Of a DNA stretch of 64,000 nt, positions 35,692 to 43,916 are shown piece by piece. Each line of letters starts with the position of its first letter. The stretch's first letter is position 1. Origin of the DNA: Actinomycetota bacterium (GTDB lineage: Bacteria; Actinomycetota; UBA4738; HRBIN12); the NCBI GenBank assembly GCA_026003015.1, contig BPGL01000002.1:186001-250000 (forward strand), given 5' to 3'. The notes beneath the pieces are model-generated. The model was not told the DNA's origin. It did no database searches and saw only the letters and a program-made list of their open reading frames with translations. The translations under genes were made by a program, and so were the position numbers.

Positions 35692-36214
35692 CAACAGCCG
35701 TCACCCTCTTGATCAGGCTCCGCACTTCTCGGATCCCCGCCTCGGTGAGCTTGTAGGTCTTCCTGGCCTGCCTCGACTTGCCGCTCTTGTGGACCTGTCG
35801 TACCCGGGCAGGCTTCGCCCTCTGCAGACGATCTAGTGCTCTTGTGATGTTAGACACCTTGTGGCCGGTGTTCTTCAATTCGTCATTGACCCTCTGGGCG
35901 GTGAAGGTCTCCTGAGCGTTTAGGACCTGGACCCAATAGGCGCCGACCAAGGTGCGTTGTGCCTCGGTCTCGGGATCCGCCGCATCGAGCAGATCGGCAA
36001 AGGTGGCGAACTCTGGCTGACCTTCCGCGGAAGGAGCCCCTTGAGCCGGAGCCGCCAAGCTTGGGACTGAAACGTTGCACGCCAGCCCGTACTTCGATGC
36101 GGCCCACTCGAGCACGCGCCGCCGTGCCTCCTCGTCCAGCCCCCCCAACTCCTTGTCAATCACCCCGATTGCGCGGACTTCAGGGCTGAGATTCGCTTCA
36201 GGAGTGGATTCCAT
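35681..36214 (-). CDS. Unknown winged-helix protein, partner of the HEPN-like gene
   Basis: A 177-residue protein of no recognised family. The N-terminal 35 residues are a helical segment (IGVIDKELGGLDEEARRRVLEWAASKYG), a linker follows, and residues 85-177 look like a winged helix (TAQRVNDELKNTGHKVSNITRALDRL, a basic turn KSGKSRQARKTYKLT, then TEAGIREVRSLIKRV). GGGAGG lies seven bases before the ATG. It is upstream of and overlaps the HEPN-like gene. It could be an antitoxin or a DNA-binding regulator. It is divergent from hsdR across a 195-base gap. Confidence 0.6.
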   Translation of the reverse strand: MESTPEANLSPEVRAIGVIDKELGGLDEEARRRVLEWAASKYGLACNVSVPSLAAPAQGAPSAEGQPEFATFADLLDAADPETEAQRTLVGAYWVQVLNAQETFTAQRVNDELKNTGHKVSNITRALDRLQRAKPARVRQVHKSGKSRQARKTYKLTEAGIREVRSLIKRVTAVDEA

Positions 36215-36409
36215 GGTTCGAACCTCCCGTCGAGTGCGTAGTCATGTTAGCAGCGGGATATGACAATGCCACGCCTGCGGGATCTGGGTTCCCCTCGAAC
36301 CTCGGGTGCGGGGGTCTACGCGTGCTCCTTAGGCGGCCGCAGTGGCACTTGAGGAGACTGGAACGGCGGCAGTGGAGGCGCCGTAGGCTTGTAGAGTTGG
36401 AGCGGGTCC
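36215..36409. promoter_or_regulatory. Divergent intergenic region between the winged-helix gene and hsdR
   Basis: A 195-base gap with AT-richer stretches. On the minus strand TAACAT lies about 30 bases before the winged-helix start. On the plus strand TAGAGT (36392-36397) and GGAG precede the hsdR ATG. No convincing -35 boxes or long inverted repeat are seen. It should hold both promoters, and the winged-helix protein may bind here. Confidence 0.35.
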
Positions 36410-39400
36410 ATGACGAATCGGTTGGCTCTGAGCGAGTCGGCGGTGGAGGAGGCTCTCCTCGACTGGTTCCGCGACCTCGGCTACGAGGTGCGCCACGGGG
36501 GGTGCGATCGCCCCGGGGGAGCCCGAGGCCGAGCGGTCCGACTACCGGGAGGCGGTGCTCGTGGGCCGGCTCCGAGCCGCCCTCGAACGCCTGAACCCGG
36601 ACGCGCCCGCGCCGGCGCTCGACGAGGCGGTCCGCGCCCTCACCCACCAGCGCTCGGCGGACGTCGTGGGCGAGAACCGCCGGATCCACCGACTCCTCAC
36701 GGACGGGGTCTCGGTCGAGGTCCCGCGGCCCGGTGGGGGTGTTCGGGGGATCCGGCTCGACGTCCTGGACTTCACGGAGCCCGAGGCCAACGACTTCCTC
36801 GTCGTCAACCAGTTCTCGGTGCAGGGGAGGCAGGTCCGGCGACCGGACGTCGTCGTGTTCGTGAACGGCCTTCCGCTCGCGGTGATCGAGCTCAAGGACC
36901 CCGCCGACGAGCAGGCCACCATCTGGCGGGCGTACGACCAGCTGCAGACCTATCTGCGGGACATCCCCGCCCTGTTCCTTCCCAACGAGCTCCTCGTGAT
37001 CTCCGACGGGGTGGAGGCCCGCCTCGGCTCGCTCACCGCCCCGAAGGAGTGGTTCCTGCCCTGGCGGACGGTCGAGGGCGACGAGCTCGCCCGCGCCGGG
37101 GCGAACCGCTTGGAGGTCCTCACCCGCGGCGTGTTCGACAAGGAGCGCTTCCTCGACCTCGTGCGGCACTTCGTCGCCTTCGAGGACGACGGCGCCCGCG
37201 TGCGCAAGCTGATCGCCGCCTACCACCAGTTCCACGCGACCCGGAAGGCCGTGGAGCGGACCGTGATCGCCTCCCGTCCGGAGGGGGACCGGCGGGCGGG
37301 CGTCGTCTGGCACACCCAGGGGTCCGGCAAGAGCCTGACGATGGCCTTCTTCGCGGGCAAGCTCGTCCTCCACCCGGCCCTGGCCAACCCGACCATCGTC
37401 GTGATCACGGACCGGAACGACCTCGACGACCAGCTCTTCACGACCTTCTCGCGTTGCCGCGACCTGCTGCGGCAGGACCCGGTGCAGGCCCGAGACCGCG
37501 CTCACCTCCGCGAGCTGCTCAAGGTCGCCTCGGGTGGCGTGATCTTCACGACGATCCAGAAGTTCTTCCCCGAGGAGCGGGGCGATCGTTACCCGCTGCT
37601 CTCCGAGCGGTCGAACGTCGTGGTGATCGCCGACGAGGCGCACCGCAGCCAATACGGGTTCATCGAGGGCTTCGCCCGCCACATGCGGGATGCCCTCCCG
37701 AACGCCACGTTCGTGGCCTTCACCGGCACCCCGGTTGAGCTCGAGGACCGGGACACCCGCGCGGTCTTCGGCGACTACATCGACATCTACGACATCGAAC
37801 GGGCGGTGGAGGACGGCGCCACCGTCCCCATCTACTACGAGAGCCGGCTCGCGAAGCTCGACCTCCCCGAGGAGGAGAAGCCCCGGGTCGACGAGGAGTT
37901 CGAGGAGGTCACCGAGGGCGAGGAGGCGGAGCGGAAGGAGCGGCTCAAGACGAAGTGGGCGCAGCTCGAGGCCGTGGTGGGCACCGAGCGACGCCTGGCC
38001 ATGGTCGCCCGCGACCTCGTCGAGCACTTCGAGGGGCGGCTCGAGGCGATGGACGGCAAGGCCATGGTGGTCTGCATGAGTCGCCGGATCTGCGTCGAGC
38101 TCTACGACCAGATCGTCCGGCTGAGGCCGGACTGGCACGCGCACGACGACGCGGCCGGGGTCGTCAAGGTCGTGATGACGGGCTCGGCGTCCGACCCGCC
38201 GGGCTGGCAGCCCCACATCCGGAACAAGGCCCGTCGGGAGATGCTGGCGCGACGGTTCCGCGATCCCGATGATCCCCTCAGGATCGTCATCGTCCGCGAC
38301 ATGTGGCTCACGGGCTTCGACGCCCCGCCGCTCCACACCATGTACCTGGACAAGCCCATGCGGGGCCACGCGCTCATGCAGGCCATCGCCCGGGTCAACC
38401 GAGTGTTCCGCGACAAGCCGGGCGGGCTCGTCGTCGACTACATCGGGATCGCGGACGAGCTCCGCAAGGCCCTCCGCGCCTACACGGAAAGCGGCGGCCG
38501 GGGACAGGTCGCCGTGGACCAGGACGAGGCCGTTCGGGTGATGCAGGAACGCCACGAGGTGGCCCGTGCCATCCTGCACGGCTTCGACCTCGCCCCCCTC
38601 CTCGCCGCGCCGCCGAAGGACCGTCTGCGTCTCCTCCCCGGCGCGGTCGAGCACGTGCTCGCCCAGGAGGACGGCCGCGAGCGCTTCGTCAAGGCCGTCA
38701 CCGAGCTGTCGAAGGCGTTCGCCCTGGCGGTCCCACGGCCCGAGGCGATGGAGATCCGGGACGAGGTGGGCCTCCTGCAGGAGATCAAGGCCTGGCTCGT
38801 GAAGACCGATGGGCCGGGCGGGGGCCGCGAGGAGGACCTGGACCACGCCGTCCGCCAGATCGTGTCCGAGGCCATCGCCCCGCAGGGCGTCATCGACATC
38901 TTCCAGGCGGCGGGCCTTCCCAAGCCGGACCTCTCGCTGCTCTCCGAGGAGTTCCTGGCGGAGGTTCGGGAGCTGCCGCACAAGAACCTGGCGGTGGAGC
39001 TGCTGCGCAAGCTCCTGGCTGACGAGATCAGGGTCCGTGCTCGGCGGAACCTGGTCCGATCGCGGCGGTTCTCCGAGCTGCTAGAGGCCGCGATCCGTCG
39101 CTACCACAACCGGCAGATCGAGACGGCCGAGGTGATCGAGGAGCTCATCCGCTTGGCGCGGGAGATGCGCGAGGCGCAGCGCCGGGGGGACGAGCTGGGC
39201 CTGTCCGAGGAGGAGCTCGCCTTCTACGACGCGCTCGAGACGAACGACAGCGCCGTGGCCGTGCTGGGCGACGAGACGCTCCGGAAGATCGCCCGGGAGC
39301 TGACGGAGGCCGTCCGGCGGAACGCCACGATCGACTGGACGCAGAAGGAGAACGCTCGGGCCCGGCTGCGGGTCATGGTGAAGCGGGTCCTGCGGCGCTA

Positions 39401-40025
39401 CGGGTACCCACCCGACAAGGAGCGGCGAGCCACCGAGACCGTGCTCCAGCAGGCGGTACAGCTCGGCTTCGAGTTCGCGGAGGCGACCGTGCCGGAGCCG
39501 ACCTACGAGCCAGTGAGCCTCGCGGCGGAGGTACCCTTCCGGCGGCTCCGCCCCGAGGAGGCACGCCCCTACGAGAACTGCGTGCCCCTCTTCACCCTCG
39601 AGGCCGCTGCCGGCGGATTCAGCGCGACCCAGCAGCCCGAGCCCGAGGCCTGGGTCGTCCCGAACGGGCGCACCAAGCCGGCTCCCGGCCTGTTCATCGC
39701 TCGGGTGGTCGGCGAGTCCATGAACCGCCGCATCCCGAGCGGCGCGTACTGCCTCTTCCGCCACCCCGTGGAGGGCTCCCGCGACGGCCGCGTCGTCCTG
39801 GTCCAGCACCGCGACCTCTGGGACCCCGAGACCGGGGGAACCTACACGGTGAAGATCTACCGCAGCACGAAGGGCATCGATGCGGAACAGCGCGTCCAGC
39901 GCGTGCGCATCAGGTTGGAGCCGGACAGCTTCGACCCCGTGGTTCAGCCGATCGAGTTCGTCGACGCATCCGCGGACGACCTCCGGGTCGTGGCTGAGGT
40001 CGTCGAGGTGCTGCCCGGCTTGTAG
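36410..40025 (+). CDS. hsdR: Type I restriction HsdR with C-terminal S24 (LexA-like) peptidase domain (one frameshift)
   Basis: After removing one extra G in the run 36497-36502, the protein is about 1204 residues. Then come the nuclease domain ([18 protein letters not shown]), the helicase (Walker [15 protein letters not shown] in [28 protein letters not shown]), and the standard HsdR end ([22 protein letters not shown]). A further 160 residues follow: [14 protein letters not shown] with an Ala-Gly site, [13 protein letters not shown] with the Ser nucleophile (about residue 1103), and [10 protein letters not shown] with the Lys. This is an S24 autoprotease domain. The extension is unusual for HsdR. 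The frame from 36555 on is intact. Confidence 0.88.
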
Positions 40026-40077
40026 GCCCTGGTCCGCGCCCACGCTCCTTCCCTAGAGAACCCTGTCTCCGGCTGCC

Positions 40078-40107
40078 TTGCGCCGCCGTGAAGCACATCG
40101 GTATAGT
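40078..40107 (+). promoter_or_regulatory. Candidate promoter for the second ABC/amidohydrolase operon
   Basis: TTGCGC (40078-40083), 18 bases and TATAGT (40102-40107) resemble a sigma-70-type promoter. It is in the 183-base gap between hsdR and the ATPase, whose ATG is at 40209 after GGGGAAGG. The rest of the gap holds nothing recognisable. Confidence 0.5.
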
Positions 40108-40208
40108 CCACTGACCGGTACAAGAGACAGCCTGCGGACAGGCTCGGCGGGCTGGAGGAGCGGGTCCTCGCGGGCACCGCGGGAGCCTTGAGGGGAAGGT
40201 CGCGGGCG

Positions 40209-40946
40209 ATGGTCGACGACGACGCAGTGATCAGCTTCCGCGACGTCACGAAGGGCTTCGGCGCGATCCGGGCGCTCACGTCGGTGAGCCTCGAGATTCG
40301 AGCCGGGGAGTTCGTCGCGATCATCGGCCCGTCCGGGTGCGGGAAGTCGACGCTCCTTCGTCTCGCATCCCGTCTCGAGCACCCGAGCTCCGGCTCGATC
40401 GTCCGGCGGACAGAGCGGATCGGCTACGTCTTCCAGGAGCCGACGCTCATGCCCTGGCGCACCGTGCGGCGCAACGTCGAGCTGCTAGCGGAGCTGGAGG
40501 GGGTGGACAGGCGACTGCGTCGAGAGCGGGCGGACGCGGTCCTGCGGCTCGTGGGGCTGGATGAGTTCGCCGACGTCTTGCCTGCGGCGCTGTCGGGGGG
40601 CATGAAGATGCGCGCGAGCCTGGCGCGCTCGCTGCTTCTCGACCCCGAGCTGTTCTTGTTCGACGAGCCGTTCGGGGCCCTGGATCAGATCACCAGGCAC
40701 CGGCTCAACGCTGAGCTCATGGCGCTGTTCACCCAACGGCCATTCGCCGCGTTGTTCGTGACGCACTCCGTGGAGGAGGCCGTGTACCTCTCCTCGCGTG
40801 TCCTGGTGATGTCGGCGCGACCTGGACGTCTGGTTGACGCGTTCGAGGTCCCCTTCCCGTATCCGCGACCGAACGCGCTGCGCTACGAGCCCGCGTTCGC
40901 CACGCTGGCCGGCCGCGTGGCCTCGTCCCTCGCGGAGGTTGCGTGA
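40209..40946 (+). CDS. ABC transporter ATPase (nitrate/sulfonate/pyrimidine type)
   Basis: A 245-residue ATPase of the SsuB/TauB class. Walker A is GPSGCGKST, the Q-loop YVFQEPTLMPWR, the signature LSGGMKMR, Walker B LFLFDEPFGALD, and the H-loop VTHSVEEAVYLSSRV. ATG 40209 is preferred over TTG 40188, which precedes the ribosome site. The stop overlaps the permease start by 4 bp. It is the first gene of the second importer module. Confidence 0.94.
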   Translation: MVDDDAVISFRDVTKGFGAIRALTSVSLEIRAGEFVAIIGPSGCGKSTLLRLASRLEHPSSGSIVRRTERIGYVFQEPTLMPWRTVRRNVELLAELEGVDRRLRRERADAVLRLVGLDEFADVLPAALSGGMKMRASLARSLLLDPELFLFDEPFGALDQITRHRLNAELMALFTQRPFAALFVTHSVEEAVYLSSRVLVMSARPGRLVDAFEVPFPYPRPNALRYEPAFATLAGRVASSLAEVA

Positions 40947-41899
40947 GCACCGTCCGTGAAGCGGCGAGGATGTCCGGAGCGCTCCGGGACGCGGCCCGGT
41001 CCCGGTCCCAGGTCGCTCGGCTCATCAGGCTGGCTGCCCCACCGCTCTTGGTGTTCCTCGTGGTGATCGGGATCTGGTACGCGGTGACCTATCTCGTGCT
41101 CCAACCCTCGCGACGATTCCTGCTGCCTCCCCCGCACGACGTCGTCCGCTACGGCTTCATGGAGCCGACGACGCGCGCGGAGTTGTGGCGCGGGCTCCTG
41201 CGCTCGGCACACGTCGCCTTCCTCGGCCTCGGGGTCGCGTTCGTGATCGGCTTCGCGACGGCTGTGCTGATGAGTCAAGCCAAGTGGATCGAGCGATCGC
41301 TGTACCCGTGGGCAGTGGTCCTGCAAACCGTGCCGATCCTCGCCATCGTCCCGCTGTTGGGGTTCTGGTTCGGGTTCGGGCTCATGTCGCGCGTGATCGT
41401 GTGCGTGATCATCGCGCTGTTCCCGATCATCATCAACACGCTCACCGGACTGCTGAGTGCCGATCGCCGCCTGCACGATCTGCTCACGCTGCATGGAGCC
41501 GGGCGGTGGACGCGACTGACGAAACTGCAGATCCCCGCGGCCCTGCCCGACATCTTCACGGGGCTGAGGACCTCCGCGGGTCTCGCCGTGATCGGCGCGA
41601 TCGTCGGGGACTTCTTCTTCGGGCGAGGGCGACCGGGGCTCGGGCTGCTGCTGGCCCAGTACAGCTCTCGGCTGAAATCCGAGGAGCTGCTAGCTGCGGT
41701 ACTCGTCGCGTGCGGATTCGGCGTCGCCGTGTTCTCCGCGTTCGGCTGGCTCGGGCGCCGCGTCGTGGGTGCCTGGGACGAGTCGTGGGGGGCGACGTCC
41801 AGGATCGAAGTGCAAGACGAGGAAGCGACGCAAGGGGTCCAGACGGACACGTCAAGAGAGGGGGTCGGCGAACCGACCGGAAGGGGGGAGGCACCGTGA
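40943..41899 (+). CDS. ABC transporter permease (nitrate/sulfonate/pyrimidine type)
   Basis: A 318-residue permease with about six membrane segments. Class signatures are RRFLLPPPHDV, IIINTLTGLLSADRRLHDLLTLHGAGRWTRLTKLQIPAALPDIFTGL (the coupling loop) and GRGRPGLGLLLAQY. It has a hydrophilic tail of about 30 residues after the last helix. GTG start overlaps the ATPase stop; its stop overlaps the binding protein start. Confidence 0.93.
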   Translation: MSTVREAARMSGALRDAARSRSQVARLIRLAAPPLLVFLVVIGIWYAVTYLVLQPSRRFLLPPPHDVVRYGFMEPTTRAELWRGLLRSAHVAFLGLGVAFVIGFATAVLMSQAKWIERSLYPWAVVLQTVPILAIVPLLGFWFGFGLMSRVIVCVIIALFPIIINTLTGLLSADRRLHDLLTLHGAGRWTRLTKLQIPAALPDIFTGLRTSAGLAVIGAIVGDFFFGRGRPGLGLLLAQYSSRLKSEELLAAVLVACGFGVAVFSAFGWLGRRVVGAWDESWGATSRIEVQDEEATQGVQTDTSREGVGEPTGRGEAP

Positions 41900-43044
41900 C
41901 GTGGGGTAGTTCACGCATCCGCTTGGCGGCGGGTGCGCTGGTCGTTGCGCTCATCGGCGTCGCCTGTGGCGGCGGTGAGGAACAGACCGACGGAGGCGGA
42001 CAAGGAGCGACGGGCGTGCTGGCGGGCGTGTGCCCGGAGACCGTCGTGTTCCAACTCGACTGGGAGCCCGAGGCCGAGCACGGGATGATCTACGGGATGG
42101 TCGGCGACGGCTACGAGATCGACGCCGATGCGAAGCTCGTCCGCGGACCGCTTGTGGCCGGCGGCGAGGACACCGGTGTCGACATCGAGATCCGAGCCGG
42201 CGGGGCGCCCGTCGGGTTCCAGCCGGTGCAGGCGCTGATGTACCAGGACACCGACATCTTCCTCGGCTTCGCTCGTCTGTCCGAGGCGATGGCGTCCTAC
42301 AAGGACCTGCCGGTCCGTGCCGTTGAGGCCACGTTCGAGAAGAGCCCGTTCGCGATCTACTGGGACCCGGAGACCTACCCGAACGTGGAGACCATCGCGG
42401 ATCTCAAGGAAGAGGGCGTGACGGTGCTGCTCGGTCGGCCCGACGTGTTCCAGGACTACTTCGTGGCCGAGGGGATCATGGACCGTTCGCAGATGGATCT
42501 GAGCGACGCGCCGAAGCCCGCGGCCTTCGTCGGCGCCGGCGGAGAGGTCGCGGAGGCCGGCTTCGCCACCGCCGAGCCCTACCTGTATCAGTTCGAGGTT
42601 CCCGAGTGGGGGCGCCCGGTCAAGCTGCAGCTGATCCACGACGCTGGGTTTCCGGAGTACTTCCAGGCGCTCGTGGCGCGGGTCGACGACATCACGAACC
42701 AGGCCGACTGTCTCGAGCGGCTCGTGCCCATCATCCAGCAGACGACCGTCGACTACCTGGCCAACCCAGGCGAGACGAACGAGTTGATCCTGGAGCTCGT
42801 GGAGGCATACAACACCGGCTGGGTCTACACCGAGGGCGCGGCGGACTTCGCAGTCAAGGAGATGGTCAGGCTCGGGATCGTCGGGAACGGCGACGACGAC
42901 ACGATCGGTGAGTTCGACGAGGCGCGCGTCGCCGAGCTCCTGCAAATCATCGACGAGGTCTCGGACGCCGACGTCGCCGGACTCAATCCCACCGACTTCT
43001 TTACGAACGAGTTCATCGACGAGTCGATCGGGGTTCGGTCATGA
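41896..43044 (+). CDS. NMT1-like ABC substrate-binding lipoprotein
   Basis: A 382-residue binding protein. The N-terminus is a lipoprotein signal ending VALIGVACGGG. The NMT1 fold shows in VVFQLDWEPEAEHGMIYGMVGDGYEID, AIYWDPETYPNVETIADLKEEGVTVLLGR and FATAEPYLYQFE. It lacks close similarity to the binding protein at 23103, so the ligand may differ. It is third in the importer operon, and overlaps the nitrilase start by 4 bp. Confidence 0.88.
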   Translation: MTWGSSRIRLAAGALVVALIGVACGGGEEQTDGGGQGATGVLAGVCPETVVFQLDWEPEAEHGMIYGMVGDGYEIDADAKLVRGPLVAGGEDTGVDIEIRAGGAPVGFQPVQALMYQDTDIFLGFARLSEAMASYKDLPVRAVEATFEKSPFAIYWDPETYPNVETIADLKEEGVTVLLGRPDVFQDYFVAEGIMDRSQMDLSDAPKPAAFVGAGGEVAEAGFATAEPYLYQFEVPEWGRPVKLQLIHDAGFPEYFQALVARVDDITNQADCLERLVPIIQQTTVDYLANPGETNELILELVEAYNTGWVYTEGAADFAVKEMVRLGIVGNGDDDTIGEFDEARVAELLQIIDEVSDADVAGLNPTDFFTNEFIDESIGVRS

Positions 43045-43916
43045 GCGACGAGCTGCGGCTCGCGGTCGCGCAGCCGCGCATGGTGCCGGAACCGGAGGCC
43101 GAGCGCAACGTGGACCGGGCGGTCGAGCTGATCGCCCGGTCCGCGACGCGCGGAGCCCAGCTGATCCTGTTCCCCGAGGGCTCGCCCGGACCGTACCGGC
43201 CGACCTCGAGCTACGACGCGGCCCCCCGGATCGAGGCGGCTGCGGCCGAGCACGGGGTGGCGGTGTGCTGGAGCCGGGTCGAGCGATGTTCCGACGGCCA
43301 CCTGCGTCTCGTGGTCTACGTGGTCGACGATCGGGGTCGAGAGATCCTCCGCTACGAGCGCGCCCATCCCGCTACCCTTCCGCCGGAGCAGACCGACGGG
43401 TGGATTGCTCCCGGACCCTCCCTCGCCAGCTTCGATCTGTTCGGCGTCCGGTTCGGGGTGGTCGTGTGCTCGGAGCTGTGGATCCCCGAGCCGGCCCGCG
43501 TGCTCGCGATCCGGGGCGCGGAGGTGTTGCTGTCGCCGGCGGGTGGGCGCTTCACGACGCTCACGGCCAACTGGCAGGTGATCGCGCGCGCGCGGGCGAT
43601 CGAGAACCTCGCCTACGTCGCCCTCACGAACAACCTGTTCGGCGACGAGATCGGGGCCGCGATGATCACCGGGCCCGAAGATGTCGCCGCCGCCTCGGGG
43701 GTGGACGAGCTTCTCGTGGCCGACCTCGATCTCGAGCGCGCGCGGTGGCTGCGCGACCACGACGACTCGATCGAGGAGCCCAAACCGTTCGCATCGATCC
43801 CGGGGCTGCTGCGGGCCCGCCGCCCGGAGCTGTACGCGGAGCTCGTCTCCGCGGACGTCCCTGTGTTCGACTACCACACGCCCAGAGGGTCGGCCGAGCC
43901 CGCTCGGAGCGCATGA
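43041..43916 (+). CDS. Carbon-nitrogen hydrolase (nitrilase) family protein
   Basis: A 291-residue nitrilase-fold protein. The catalytic Glu is in LILFPEGSPG and the Cys in GVVVCSELWIPEP. The catalytic Lys position (usually YRKxHL) reads RYERAHP, so Lys is replaced by Arg. Either the enzyme works with Arg or it has a changed function. It overlaps both the binding protein and the amidohydrolase, so it probably acts on the imported compound, as an amidase, nitrilase or N-carbamoyl hydrolase. Confidence 0.85.
   Translation: MSDELRLAVAQPRMVPEPEAERNVDRAVELIARSATRGAQLILFPEGSPGPYRPTSSYDAAPRIEAAAAEHGVAVCWSRVERCSDGHLRLVVYVVDDRGREILRYERAHPATLPPEQTDGWIAPGPSLASFDLFGVRFGVVVCSELWIPEPARVLAIRGAEVLLSPAGGRFTTLTANWQVIARARAIENLAYVALTNNLFGDEIGAAMITGPEDVAAASGVDELLVADLDLERARWLRDHDDSIEEPKPFASIPGLLRARRPELYAELVSADVPVFDYHTPRGSAEPARSA

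Noticed and set aside
32524-36502. Restriction-gene decay as the cause of the hsdM and hsdR frameshifts
   Set aside because: Both are +1 changes in G runs, like those in unrelated genes, so assembly error explains all of them more simply.
36198-38981. A 927-codon minus-strand open frame opposite hsdR
   Set aside because: It lies opposite the well-supported helicase and is rich in low-complexity residues.
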